A DNA stretch of 50,187 nt from JBEKYD01 sp049509915 (GCA_049509915.1 JBEKZL010000015.1:1-50187); one strand, 5' to 3'. Positions 25,651 through 34,632 are shown, numbered from the stretch's first letter. Made by a program: numbers and translations. The notes: generated by a model not told the origin, from the letters alone.

Positions 25651-26316
25651 ATGCAGCAGATTTATAGCAATATAACCGTGGTACTGGCCGACGACCACGA
25701 GATCGTGCGCGAGGGTTTCGCCTTGATCTGCGAGGAAAGCGGATTGCGAATCCTGGGCCAGTGCGCCGACGGTGTGACGGCAGTCGACATGGTGATGACT
25801 CTCAAGCCCACGCTGGCGATTCTCGACCTGGAAATGCCGAAACTCACCGGAATTGACGCGATCCGCCAACTGAAAGCCCGCGGATCGGGCTCGAAACTCC
25901 TGATTCTCTCCATCAGCCGCGAAGACCAGCGGGTAATGGAAGCCCTGCGCGCCGGAGCGGATGCCTATATTCTGAAGGATGGTCCAAAGCGCCATCTGAT
26001 TGATGCCATTGGGTTTGTGCGAGACGGAGGAGTTTACATTTCACCCCTGTTGCGGGGCGTGGGCATCTTTACGCGGGCTGCGAACGCCGCCCAGGAAGAT
26101 CCCCTGGCGGTGCTCAGTCCACGCGAACTTGAGGTTTTCACCCACCTGGTCAATGGCTTGCGGGCAAAGGACATTGCGGAGCTTCTCCAAATCAGTCCGA
26201 AAACCGTGGATACCTACCGCGCCAGCCTGATGCGTAAACTGCAGGTTCGCGACTTAGTGAGCCTGGTGAAATTCGCTATCGAGCGCAACCTCACGTCTAC
26301 TTCTCCAACGCGATGA
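25651..26316 (+). CDS. NarL/FixJ-type response regulator
   Basis: A 221-residue transcription factor. The receiver domain has the acidic pair in LADDHEIV, phosphoacceptor Asp59 in AILDLEMPK, and Lys in YILKDG. The C-terminal LuxR-type helix-turn-helix is standard: LSPRELEVFTHLVNGL ... KDIAELLQISPKTVDTYRASLMRKL. It is the partner of the kinase just upstream (gap 27 bp, probably one transcript). The next strongly expressed candidate target is the cytochrome cluster that begins 730 bp downstream in the same direction; that link is an inference from position. Confidence 0.92.
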   Translation: MQQIYSNITVVLADDHEIVREGFALICEESGLRILGQCADGVTAVDMVMTLKPTLAILDLEMPKLTGIDAIRQLKARGSGSKLLILSISREDQRVMEALRAGADAYILKDGPKRHLIDAIGFVRDGGVYISPLLRGVGIFTRAANAAQEDPLAVLSPRELEVFTHLVNGLRAKDIAELLQISPKTVDTYRASLMRKLQVRDLVSLVKFAIERNLTSTSPTR

Positions 26317-26503
26317 GCGACGCACCGCCGGCAACCCGGATTTCTCGCATCCGCTGGTAGTCTTCCAGAGAGCGAATGAGACCGTCAACCGCGGCACGGC
26401 GTTGATAGAGCCGATCTAGTGCCCGCCGACGAATCACATTCATCGACAGGAGCCGTCTTCTGTCCGCTGAGAACGCTGAAGGAATCACAATTGGATTCGT
26501 CAT
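26297..26503 (-). CDS. Small helical protein, hypothetical
   Basis: A 68-residue frame with a basic, helical centre (RRRALDRLYQRRAAVDGLI) and a C-terminus that overlaps the end of the response regulator by 20 bp. Residue composition is protein-like and AGGA lies upstream of the ATG. I do not recognise a family. It may be a true small gene, but with this length a chance frame cannot be excluded. Confidence 0.45.
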   Translation of the reverse strand: MTNPIVIPSAFSADRRRLLSMNVIRRRALDRLYQRRAAVDGLIRSLEDYQRMREIRVAGGASLIALEK

Positions 26504-27046
26504 TTAACCGATTTGTCCTAGTACCGACGTAAAGGTATTTCAGTAAATCAATGGTAAGTATAGCGGCAATCTCCTGATGCATGCAAGCATAATCGCAAGA
26601 AAAATCTCATCTTTTACAGTTTTTTCTGGTACCGCTGTTGGTAAGTCCTAGAACAACTAGAACCATACGTTGCAATACACGAGTACGGTCTCGCCGATCA
26701 CCCATGGCATACCCCCAGTTCAGTACTTACTGGAAATAGCCTCTAAACGCAAGATTTCACATTGGGTGGTGAAGTCTCAGCGCCATTTCACCCAGCGCTT
26801 GACCCAACGCTCCCTTATTTTTGCCCCAGACCGAAGCGACGCGGCAAATTGGCGCAGTAAACGCTGAAATTTGCTACAAGCTGATAATAAAAGGCTTTGG
26901 GATCTGCAATCGCTTAAATAAGGTTATGGTCCTACACATGCAGACGGTGGTTGGCTCGGTAGCTTGCACCGGTCGTGTCTGGGTTGCCTCCCAGGGCTCG
27001 CGGTGCATCGGAATCTTGGGTCTTTACTTAAGCGGAGAACAAGCGC
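26504..27046 (+). promoter_or_regulatory. Long leader/promoter region of the cytochrome cluster
   Basis: About 540 bp with no gene. The first 370 bp are richer in A+T than the surroundings, as expected for a control region. The last 80 bp hold a strong nested hairpin (26965-27007) and the ribosome binding site CGGAG (27033-27037) of the first cytochrome gene. A convincing sigma70 or sigma54 promoter could not be assigned. Confidence 0.45.
26965..27007 (+). ncRNA. Candidate structured leader RNA
   Basis: A 7-bp outer stem (TGCACCG 26965-26971 with CGGTGCA 27001-27007) encloses an internal loop (GTCGTGT / GGCTCG) and a 5-bp inner stem (CTGGG 26979-26983 with CCCAG 26990-26994) with loop TTGCCT. 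It ends 26 bases before the ribosome binding site of the decaheme cytochrome gene. The form suits a cis-regulatory RNA or a protein binding site; it does not match the c-di-GMP (GEMM) riboswitch, which is known before cytochrome genes in other bacteria. Confidence 0.4.
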
Positions 27047-29260
27047 ATGCGGACTCCTTCATTATGCTCGGCAATACGGTACGCTCTGGTGGCGGCAGCG
27101 GTCGTCGGGTCGGCCGTTGTTTTGGTCGCGGCCAAGAAAAGCACTTTCACGCCGCACGAAAAGGCATTTTACGCGGACCCCTCGGTAGTGGAATATGTGA
27201 ACCCGGGATTGGCCATTACCGTGGTGTCGGCGAAAATCGCCTCCAACGGCACGATCAGCGTCGATTATAAGTTGACGGATCCCACAGGCGCGGCGCTGGA
27301 TTCGGCGGGCGTGGCGACGCCGGGTCCGGTTTCGTTGAGTTTCCTGGCGGCTTATATTCCTGCCGGACAGTCGCAGTATAGCTCGTACATCACGAGGGTA
27401 TCGACGGCGGCCACCGGCGGCGCTACCGCAACGCAGGCCACCACGGATTCCGGCGGAACCTATCAAACGGTCTCGACCGGCGAGTATATTTACACCTTCA
27501 AGACCGTGGCGCCAACCGGATTCAACGCCAACGCCACTACCCGCATCGGAATCTATGGCTCGCGCAACCTGACGCAATGGGACCTGGGCACCAGCTACGC
27601 CGATACCTATTACGACTTCATTCCGTCCGGAACCGGCACGCCGGCTCCGCGCGACATCGTGCGCAACGCCGACTGCAACTCCTGCCACGGAAGCGCCGTC
27701 ACCACGACCAGCACCAACGGCCTGGCGGCGCACGGCGGATCGCGCCGCAGCGTGGGCGTCTGCATCATCTGCCACCAGCCGCAGACCTCCGACCCGAACA
27801 CCGGCAACACCCTGGATATGAAGGTGTTCATCCACCAGATCCATATGGGCAGCTCGCTCCCCAGTGTCCAGGCCGGCCAGCCCTACCAGATCATCGGCTT
27901 CCAAAACTCGGTGAACGACTGGTCCACGGTGGAGTACCCGGCCAACATCGAGCGCTGCCAGACGTGTCACAACCCCAAGAACGGAGCCGCGCAGACCAGC
28001 GCCTGGCTCAATAGTCCCGGGGCGGCGGCGTGCGGCTCCTGCCATGACAATGTCAACTTCGCCACCGGCGTCAACCATGCCGGCGGACCGCAGCCGGACG
28101 ACAGCGAATGCGCCAACTGCCATATTCCACAGGGCGAGCTGCCGTTCGATTCCTCCATCATGGGCGCCCATACCATCGCGGACCAGGCGCCCGGCATTCC
28201 GGGGCTGAACTTCACCCTGGTCAGCGTGGCCAATGGCAGCGCCGGAAAGAACCCGACGGTCACGTTCACGGTGAAGGACAACAGCGGCAACCCGATTCCG
28301 ATGAGCAGCTTCACCACGGGGTCGAATTCGCTCTCGCTGACGATGGCGGGCCCGAGCAGCGACTACGGCTACACGAGCTTCGGGTCGGATACGGCCAGCA
28401 CGCCGGGCTATGTCACCGAATCGGCCACCTCGGCTACCTGCAGCGGCTCCGGGACCTGCGTGTACACTTTCACCCACCCGGTTCCGGCCAAGGCGACCGG
28501 CACGTATGTGATCGGCATCGAGGGGCGGCTCTCCATCACGCTGCTGCCGGGCACGACCTCGGCGACGACTACGAATTATGGCGGCGTCAACCAGGTCATT
28601 TATTTCTCGGTGGACGGTTCGCCGGTGACGCCGCGCCGCACGGTGGTGGCGATGGCGAACTGCAATACCTGCCACTCCTACCTGGAAGTGCATGGCGACC
28701 TTCGCAACAACGTCACCTACTGCCCCATCTGCCATAACCCGAGCAACACCGACGCGAGCGTTCGTTCCAGCGCCACGGTAACGGCGCAACAGGGGCTGCC
28801 GCCGCAGGGCATCAATTTCGCGATGATGATTCATAAGATCCACACCGGCGCGAACCTGGAGGCCAATTTCAACCAGGACTACATCATTGTGGGTCACGGC
28901 GGGAGCGAGAACGACTTCGGGGCCGCCTACGCGTCGGTTCCGTCTAAGATTCCCAACACCGGCGTCCGCTATCCCGCGATGGGGCCGACGGGCTCGGTCG
29001 CGGACACGGCGGAATGCTACATGTGCCACGCCAACGGTTCGGAGGCCGTGCTGCCGATCGGCAAGAACCCGGTGACAGACCCGGAAGGTTTGTTGAATCC
29101 CTCGCCAACCACCACTTCGGCTTGCACCGCGTGCCATCTGAATACCGCGGCATTCGCGCACGCCGTTACCCAGACCGATCCCAAGTTGGGTGAAAGCTGC
29201 GATGTGTGCCACGGAACGGGGGCTCCGTTTAGCGCGACCCAGGTACACGCCGGCCAGTAG
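27047..29260 (+). CDS. OmcA/MtrC-like decaheme c-type cytochrome (first copy)
   Basis: A 737-residue multihaem cytochrome with ten CxxCH sites in two groups of five: residues about 210-357 (CNSCH, CIICH, CQTCH, CGSCH, CANCH) and about 539-720 (CNTCH, CPICH, CYMCH, CTACH, CDVCH). A beta domain precedes each pentahaem group, which is the four-domain plan of MtrC/OmcA outer-surface reductases. The middle beta domain has a Cys pair, CSGSGTC, that could form a disulfide like the one in MtrC. The N-terminus has a hydrophobic export segment (LVAAAVVGSAVVLVAA) but no lipobox Cys. Likely role: the surface terminus of an electron conduit that reduces metals or other extracellular acceptors (inference). 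Confidence 0.9.
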   Translation: MRTPSLCSAIRYALVAAAVVGSAVVLVAAKKSTFTPHEKAFYADPSVVEYVNPGLAITVVSAKIASNGTISVDYKLTDPTGAALDSAGVATPGPVSLSFLAAYIPAGQSQYSSYITRVSTAATGGATATQATTDSGGTYQTVSTGEYIYTFKTVAPTGFNANATTRIGIYGSRNLTQWDLGTSYADTYYDFIPSGTGTPAPRDIVRNADCNSCHGSAVTTTSTNGLAAHGGSRRSVGVCIICHQPQTSDPNTGNTLDMKVFIHQIHMGSSLPSVQAGQPYQIIGFQNSVNDWSTVEYPANIERCQTCHNPKNGAAQTSAWLNSPGAAACGSCHDNVNFATGVNHAGGPQPDDSECANCHIPQGELPFDSSIMGAHTIADQAPGIPGLNFTLVSVANGSAGKNPTVTFTVKDNSGNPIPMSSFTTGSNSLSLTMAGPSSDYGYTSFGSDTASTPGYVTESATSATCSGSGTCVYTFTHPVPAKATGTYVIGIEGRLSITLLPGTTSATTTNYGGVNQVIYFSVDGSPVTPRRTVVAMANCNTCHSYLEVHGDLRNNVTYCPICHNPSNTDASVRSSATVTAQQGLPPQGINFAMMIHKIHTGANLEANFNQDYIIVGHGGSENDFGAAYASVPSKIPNTGVRYPAMGPTGSVADTAECYMCHANGSEAVLPIGKNPVTDPEGLLNPSPTTTSACTACHLNTAAFAHAVTQTDPKLGESCDVCHGTGAPFSATQVHAGQ

Positions 29261-29268
29261 CCCCGATC

Positions 29269-29306
29269 GCCCGAAGCGGCCGTACCCCCTCGCGGCCGCT
29301 CCGGGC
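29269..29306 (+). promoter_or_regulatory. Intercistronic hairpin between the two decaheme genes
   Basis: Arms GCCCG-A-AGCGGCCG (29269-29282) and CGGCCGCT-C-CGGGC (29293-29306) pair with one mismatch around a 10-base loop. GGGTTTT follows at 29314-29320. This may be a partial terminator that lowers expression of the downstream genes, or a stabiliser of the first message. Confidence 0.5.
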
Positions 29307-29338
29307 GAGGAACGGGTTTTCATACGGAGATCTGAGTC

Positions 29339-31555
29339 ATGCGGAATTCTTCAAAAGCACGGACCATCGCCGGTCTACTCCTGGTGGTCCTCCTTGTCGC
29401 GGGCGTCGCTCTGGTAGCAGCCGCCGCCCGCAAACCGGCTTTCACGGTTCACGAGAGAGCCTTTTACGCGAGCGCAAACCTGGTGGACTACGTCCAGCCC
29501 GGGCTGGCGATCAGCGTGGTATCGGCGAAGATTGCGAGCGACGGCACCATTAGCGTCGATTACAAGGTTGCCGACCCCAACGGAGCGCCGCTCGATTCCT
29601 CCGGCGTGGCGACCCCGGGGACGATTTCGCTGAGCTTCCTGGCGGCTTATATTCCCACCGGCCAGGCGCAGTTCGCATCCTATATTACGCATAGCGTCGC
29701 CGCGGCCACCGGTTCCGCCACGGCCACCCAGGCAACATCGGATTCCGGCGGCACCACCACCACCGTCGCGCAGGGCGAGTACGTTTACACCTTCAACACC
29801 AAGGCGCCCAGCGGCTTCAACGCCAATGCCACCACCAGAATCGGCATTTACGGCTCGCGTAACCTCACCCAGTGGGACCTCGGCACCGATTACGCCGATG
29901 TGACTTACGACTTTATTCCTTCGGGAACCGGCACGCCGACTCCGCGCGACGTCGTGCGCACGGCCGATTGCAACAACTGCCACGGCAGCGCCATCACCGC
30001 GACCAGCACCAACGGCCTGGCCGCGCACGGCGGCACGCGCCGGACCGTTGACCTCTGCATTATGTGTCACCAGCCGCAAACCGTCGATCCGAACACGGGC
30101 AACACCCTGGACATGAAAGTTTTCATCCACAAGATCCACATGGGCAGCTCGCTGCCCAGCGTCCAGACCGGAAAGCCCTACCAGATCGTCGGCCACTTGA
30201 ATTCGGTGAACGACTGGTCCACGGTGGAGTATCCCGCCAATATCGAGCGCTGCGAAACCTGCCATAACGCGAAGAATGGGGCCGCGCAGACCAACGTTTG
30301 GATGACCACCCCCGGCGCGGTCGCCTGCGGATCCTGCCATGACAACGTCAACTTCGCCACCGGCGCCAACCATCCGGGCGGGGCGCAGGCCACCGACGCG
30401 CAATGCGCCACCTGCCACCTTCCGCAAGGCACGCAGTCGTTCGATGCCTCCATCATCGGCGCCCACACCATAGCCGACCAGGCACCGGAGCTGGGCGGCC
30501 TGGTCTTCGGCCTGGTGAGCGTGACCAACGGCACGCCCGGCAAGGCGCCCACGGTTACCTTCACGGTTCACGACAAGACCGGCGCCGGCATTCCCATGAG
30601 CAGTTTCACTACCGGCAGCAACTCTCTTTCGCTGACCATGGCGGGCCCGACCAGCGATTACGGCTACACCAGCTTCGGCTCGGACACGGCCAGCACGCCG
30701 GGCTACGTGACGGAGTCGGCCACGGGCGCGTCCTGCACCCCCAGCGGCACCTGCCAATACACCTTCACCCACGCCGTTCCGGCGAACGCCAAGGGGACGT
30801 ATAGCATCGGCATCGAGGGGCGCCTTTCCGCCACGCTCTTCCCCAACACGCCGCAATCCACCACGACCAATTACGGTGGCGTCAACCAGGTCATCAATTT
30901 TTCGGTGGACGGATCGCCGGTCGCGCCGCGCCGCACCGTGGTGGCGCTGGCCAACTGCAACGCCTGCCACTCCTATCTGGAAGTGCATGGGGATCTCCGC
31001 AACAACGTCACCTATTGCCCCATCTGCCATAACCCCAGCAATACCGACGCCAGCATGCGCTCCAGCGCCACGGTAAAGGCGCAACAGTCGCTCCCGCCCC
31101 AAGGAATCAATTTCGCGATGATGATTCACAAGATCCACACCGGCGAGAACCTGGAAGCGGTGTACGGCAAGGACTACATCATCGTGGGCTACGGCGGCAG
31201 CGAGAACGACTTCGGCGCCGCTTACGCTTCGGTTCCCTCTTCGATTCCCAACACTGGCGTCCGCTATCCCGCCATGGGCCCCAGCGGCTCGGTGCAGGAT
31301 ACCGCCGAATGCTACATGTGCCACACCGGCGGCTCGGAAGACGTGTTGCCGATCGGCAAGAACGCCGTCACCGACCCGCAGGGCCCGATCAATCCGGACC
31401 CGGCCACCACTTCGGCATGCACGGCTTGCCACCTGGACGCCGGTTCGGTCGCCCACGCTCAAGCCAACACCAGTACGCAGTTCGGTGAGGCATGCAGCGT
31501 CTGTCACGCAGCCGGCGCCACTTATGATGCCACTCAGGTTCATGCCGGACAATAG
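29339..31555 (+). CDS. OmcA/MtrC-like decaheme c-type cytochrome (second copy)
   Basis: A 738-residue tandem paralogue of the gene before it; most residues agree by eye over the whole length, including spacing of all ten CxxCH sites (CNNCH, CIMCH, CETCH, CGSCH, CATCH, then CNACH, CPICH, CYMCH, CTACH, CSVCH) and the Cys pair CTPSGTC. The export segment (TIAGLLLVVLLVAGVALVAA) differs more than the mature part, and again no lipobox is present. Differences cluster in the beta domains and the C-terminal 40 residues, so the copies may serve different acceptors or potentials. It lies 78 bp after copy one and 18 bp before the DmsE-like gene. Confidence 0.9.
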   Translation: MRNSSKARTIAGLLLVVLLVAGVALVAAAARKPAFTVHERAFYASANLVDYVQPGLAISVVSAKIASDGTISVDYKVADPNGAPLDSSGVATPGTISLSFLAAYIPTGQAQFASYITHSVAAATGSATATQATSDSGGTTTTVAQGEYVYTFNTKAPSGFNANATTRIGIYGSRNLTQWDLGTDYADVTYDFIPSGTGTPTPRDVVRTADCNNCHGSAITATSTNGLAAHGGTRRTVDLCIMCHQPQTVDPNTGNTLDMKVFIHKIHMGSSLPSVQTGKPYQIVGHLNSVNDWSTVEYPANIERCETCHNAKNGAAQTNVWMTTPGAVACGSCHDNVNFATGANHPGGAQATDAQCATCHLPQGTQSFDASIIGAHTIADQAPELGGLVFGLVSVTNGTPGKAPTVTFTVHDKTGAGIPMSSFTTGSNSLSLTMAGPTSDYGYTSFGSDTASTPGYVTESATGASCTPSGTCQYTFTHAVPANAKGTYSIGIEGRLSATLFPNTPQSTTTNYGGVNQVINFSVDGSPVAPRRTVVALANCNACHSYLEVHGDLRNNVTYCPICHNPSNTDASMRSSATVKAQQSLPPQGINFAMMIHKIHTGENLEAVYGKDYIIVGYGGSENDFGAAYASVPSSIPNTGVRYPAMGPSGSVQDTAECYMCHTGGSEDVLPIGKNAVTDPQGPINPDPATTSACTACHLDAGSVAHAQANTSTQFGEACSVCHAAGATYDATQVHAGQ

Positions 31556-31573
31556 ATCGTACAGGTAACCGTC

Positions 31574-32587
31574 ATGCATCGACCGCAAGTGCGCATCGCG
31601 AGCCGCTCGGGCCTGTCCGCCCACCGCCCTATTCGCGCGCTGGCGCTGGCTGTGGCGGCGGCCGCGTGGGTGACGATTATTTCGGGGAGCGCGCGGGCGC
31701 AGGCGGATGACAAGCCTGCCGCCAAGCCCGCCGCTCCCCAGACGTCCGTTAAGCTCGGATACATGGGCTCGGAAACCTGCGCCATGTGTCACGAAGACCT
31801 GGCCAAGGCCTTTCAGAAAAATCCCCATCGGCTGGTGGATACCGACAAGAAATACAAGCACCCGGCGCAGGCTTGCGAGGCGTGCCACGGCCCCTCCAGC
31901 AAACACGAAGATTCGATGAACGCGGCCGACATCCGCAATCCGGCCAAACTGCCCGCGGCGGAGTCCGACCGCATCTGCCTGTCGTGCCATTTGAACGCGC
32001 CTACGCATGTTGGCCGTATCAGCGGCAGCCACGCCAAGAACGAAGTGAGCTGCGTCTCCTGCCACTCCATTCACAAGGGTCCGGAGGCAATGGTGGCGCG
32101 CAAACCGGCCGACATCAACCACCTCTGCGCCACTTGCCACCGGGACGTGTGGGCCAGCTTCCAGCGGCCGTACAAGCACCCTCTGCCGGAATCCGCCATG
32201 AGCTGCGTGGACTGCCACAACCCGCACGGCACCGTGTCGCCCCACAGCTTGCAGCTCGTGGAAGCCAACGAACCGGCCTGCGTGAAGTGCCACGGGGATA
32301 AACGCGGCCCGTTCACCTTCGCCCACGCGCCGATGCAACTGGAAGGATGCACCGCCTGCCACGAACCACACGGCTCGGCTAACCCGCGCATGCTGACGCG
32401 GGCGCAGGTGTACTTCGTCTGCCTGGAGTGCCACGCCAATCTGTCGCAGCCCACCCCGGTTGCCAACGGCACCATGGGTGCCGTGCCGCCTGCGTTTCAC
32501 GACCTGCGCAACCCGCGTTTCCAGAACTGCACGGTCTGTCATCAGAAGATACATGGCTCCTACGTGAGCCAGGATTTCCTGAAATGA
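31574..32587 (+). CDS. DmsE/MtrA-like periplasmic decaheme cytochrome
   Basis: A 337-residue cytochrome with ten CxxCH sites (CAMCH, CEACH, CLSCH, CVSCH, CATCH, CVDCH, CVKCH, CTACH, CLECH, CTVCH). Family repeats are clear: GSETCAMCHEDLAKAFQ near the N-terminus, HVGRISGSHAKNEVSCVSCH, and CVDCHNPHG and CTACHEPHG later, as in DmsE, MtrA and PioA. The N-terminus has a basic stretch and signal peptide ending near ARAQA. Such proteins thread through the MtrB-type barrel and carry electrons from the periplasm to the surface cytochrome. The stop overlaps the barrel gene start (ATGA), which fits a fixed 1:1 complex. Confidence 0.93.
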   Translation: MHRPQVRIASRSGLSAHRPIRALALAVAAAAWVTIISGSARAQADDKPAAKPAAPQTSVKLGYMGSETCAMCHEDLAKAFQKNPHRLVDTDKKYKHPAQACEACHGPSSKHEDSMNAADIRNPAKLPAAESDRICLSCHLNAPTHVGRISGSHAKNEVSCVSCHSIHKGPEAMVARKPADINHLCATCHRDVWASFQRPYKHPLPESAMSCVDCHNPHGTVSPHSLQLVEANEPACVKCHGDKRGPFTFAHAPMQLEGCTACHEPHGSANPRMLTRAQVYFVCLECHANLSQPTPVANGTMGAVPPAFHDLRNPRFQNCTVCHQKIHGSYVSQDFLK

Positions 32588-34632
32588 AACATTCTTGGAC
32601 ATTGCTGCTGCTGGCTTCGGGATACGCCCCGGTCTTCGGGCAAACAGGTCCGGCCGCGCCCGCCGCCGAGGCCCAGACAAGTCCGGCAGCCGCACCTGCC
32701 GCAGCCGCACCTGCCGCAGCCGCACCTGCCGCAGCCGCACCCGCGCAGGCCGCACCCGCCGCTTCTCCGGCTCCTGCCACCGAACAATGGATCACCGGCA
32801 GCTTCGAGGTGGGGTACCGCTGGACGCCGGATCTTTCGGGCAACATGAACGAGTATCGCAGCGTCGTCAATCTGGGCGCCGGTCCCCGGCTGCTCGATAT
32901 CGACCTGACGATTATCGATCCCAATAAGCGGTTTTTCGACCGGGTGGACGCGCGCGCCAGCGGCTGGGGCGACCCTAATAACTCCATCCACGTGGACGCC
33001 ACGAAACTGGGAATCTACGACTTCCGTTTCGACTATCGCAACATGGCTTATTTCAATGCCGTGCCCAGCTTCGCCAACCCCGGCGCTCCGGCCGGCTTCA
33101 ACGAGCAGGCCTTCGACGCTCACCGCCGAACCATGAGCGCCGACCTGGACCTTCTGCCCGGCAAGCACTTCGTTCCGTATCTTTCGTTCGACCACAATTC
33201 GGGATATGGCGACGGCATCGACACCTACGTTGATTCCTCCAATAACGAGTACGCCGTGCCCACCCGGCTGCGCGACGCCACCAACAACTACCGCGGCGGC
33301 GTGCGGGTGGAGTATTCGCGTTTTCACGTTTCGCTGGAGCAGGGCGGCACCACCTACAAGGACGACGACTTCGCTTCCGAAACGGGGGTGGAATACGGCG
33401 ATAATTCCCAGCCCCTCTTCGGCCAGGTGCTGGACCTGTCGAGCCTGAAGCAAACCTACGGCATTCGCGGCAGCAGCCTTTACAGCCGGGCGCTCGCGAC
33501 CGCGAGTGTGACGCCCTGGTTGAACGTCTACGCGCAATTTCTCTATAGCGAACCCAAGACCACGGTCAACTACGTGGATATCGCCGACGGCAACTTCGCG
33601 CTGCTGAGTTCGCTGCTGTTCTATAGCGGCCAGGTGAACCTGGGAACCGGCACGTCCAACCAGCCGCACACGACGGCCAGCGGCGGGATCGAAATGCGGC
33701 CGCTCAGGCGGGTGCGGGTGTTCGGTTCCTGGATGACCGACCGGTATCACGACGCCGACTCGCCGATGGTGAGCCAGCAGATCTACCTGACGCCCACTAC
33801 GCTCGGCCCGGATCTGATCACCAACTTCAATTACACTCAATATGTGAACTACAACCAGGGCGAAGTCAACGTCATCTACGATGCCGGCAAGCGGCTCACC
33901 CTGCGCACCGGCTACCGCCGCGTCTGGGGCGAGGCCACCGAATTCGCCGGGCCGCTCAGCCAAACGGGCCTGCTGGTGGCGGGCCAACTCCAGCGCAACA
34001 TCTCCCTGGCCGGCGCCACTTATCGGGCCTCTCAAAAGCTGTCGGTGAACCTGGATTACGAAGGCGCTTCGAGCGACAACATCTACTTCCGCACCAGCCT
34101 GAACGACTATCAAAAGGGCAGAGCGCGGGCGCGGTATCAATTGGCCAGTTCGCTCACCTTGCAGGCCCGCTACCAGGTACTCGAAAACCAGAATCCGGAC
34201 CCCGGCATTCGCTACGACTTTGAAAGCCGCAACAGCTCGCTGGCCATTTTTTGGACGCCCAAGGCCGCCAAGCGCTTCAGCCTGTCCGGAGAATACGACC
34301 GGTCCACGCTGCGCTCCAATATCACCTATCTCACGCTGCCGGCGCTGGGGTCCGCGGTTTCGGATTATCGCGACAACGCGCATACGGTCACCGGTACGGT
34401 GGACGTGGCCCTGCCGGGCAGCGCCAAACTGAGCGTGGGCGGATCGATGTTTCTGTCTTCGGGCAGCCAGCCCGCCAATTACTATCAGCCGCTGGGGCGG
34501 TTTTCCCTGCCCATCGGCAAGCACGTAGCCTGGAACACTCAATGGCAGTGGTATGGCTTCAACGATTCCTTTTACGGGTATGAAGGTTTCCGCACGCACA
34601 TCGTAACTACCGGGATACGGGTGACTCGTTAG
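32584..34632 (+). CDS. MtrB/PioB-like outer-membrane beta-barrel
   Basis: A 682-residue protein from ATG 32584, coupled to the DmsE-like gene by ATGA; the frame extends back to 32428 only inside that gene. It has a signal peptide (MKHSWTLLLLASGYAPVFG), an Ala/Pro linker of repeated AAAPA units, and then alternating amphipathic strands to the last residue (RTHIVTTGIRVTR), typical of a large barrel of 26 or so strands. The opening ITGSFEVGYRWTPDLSGN ... YRSVVNLGAGPRL matches the start of MtrB/PioB barrels. The N-terminal CxxC of Shewanella MtrB is absent. It should house the decaheme protein and link it to the surface cytochromes. Confidence 0.88.
   Translation: MKHSWTLLLLASGYAPVFGQTGPAAPAAEAQTSPAAAPAAAAPAAAAPAAAAPAQAAPAASPAPATEQWITGSFEVGYRWTPDLSGNMNEYRSVVNLGAGPRLLDIDLTIIDPNKRFFDRVDARASGWGDPNNSIHVDATKLGIYDFRFDYRNMAYFNAVPSFANPGAPAGFNEQAFDAHRRTMSADLDLLPGKHFVPYLSFDHNSGYGDGIDTYVDSSNNEYAVPTRLRDATNNYRGGVRVEYSRFHVSLEQGGTTYKDDDFASETGVEYGDNSQPLFGQVLDLSSLKQTYGIRGSSLYSRALATASVTPWLNVYAQFLYSEPKTTVNYVDIADGNFALLSSLLFYSGQVNLGTGTSNQPHTTASGGIEMRPLRRVRVFGSWMTDRYHDADSPMVSQQIYLTPTTLGPDLITNFNYTQYVNYNQGEVNVIYDAGKRLTLRTGYRRVWGEATEFAGPLSQTGLLVAGQLQRNISLAGATYRASQKLSVNLDYEGASSDNIYFRTSLNDYQKGRARARYQLASSLTLQARYQVLENQNPDPGIRYDFESRNSSLAIFWTPKAAKRFSLSGEYDRSTLRSNITYLTLPALGSAVSDYRDNAHTVTGTVDVALPGSAKLSVGGSMFLSSGSQPANYYQPLGRFSLPIGKHVAWNTQWQWYGFNDSFYGYEGFRTHIVTTGIRVTR
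32686..32745 (+). repeat. 15-bp tandem repeat coding Ala/Pro linker
   Basis: Four units of GCAGCCGCACCTGCC (32686-32745; the last has CCCGCG at the end) lie in frame in the barrel gene. Each adds five residues, so slippage can lengthen or shorten the linker without breaking the frame. Confidence 0.85.

Noticed and set aside
26850..26866. Sigma54 promoter (TGGCGC-N5-ACGCT)
   Set aside because: Spacing is right, but several conserved bases of the -12 element do not match.
26881..27007. GEMM (c-di-GMP) riboswitch before the cytochrome gene
   Set aside because: GGTAGC is present near 26956, but the conserved ACGCAxAGC-type stretch and the GGGTTACC partner are not in the right places.
27062..29323. 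A 753-codon minus-strand frame opposite the first decaheme gene
   Set aside because: Same shadow effect; no protein-like sequence.
29375..32755. A 1126-codon open frame on the minus strand opposite the cytochrome genes
   Set aside because: It is the antisense shadow of highly biased, GC-rich codons; composition is rich in Arg, Gly, Val and His with no domain, and the + strand genes have clear haem motifs.
32560..34599. A 679-codon minus-strand frame opposite the barrel gene
   Set aside because: Antisense to a clear MtrB/PioB-like gene, with no recognisable domains.
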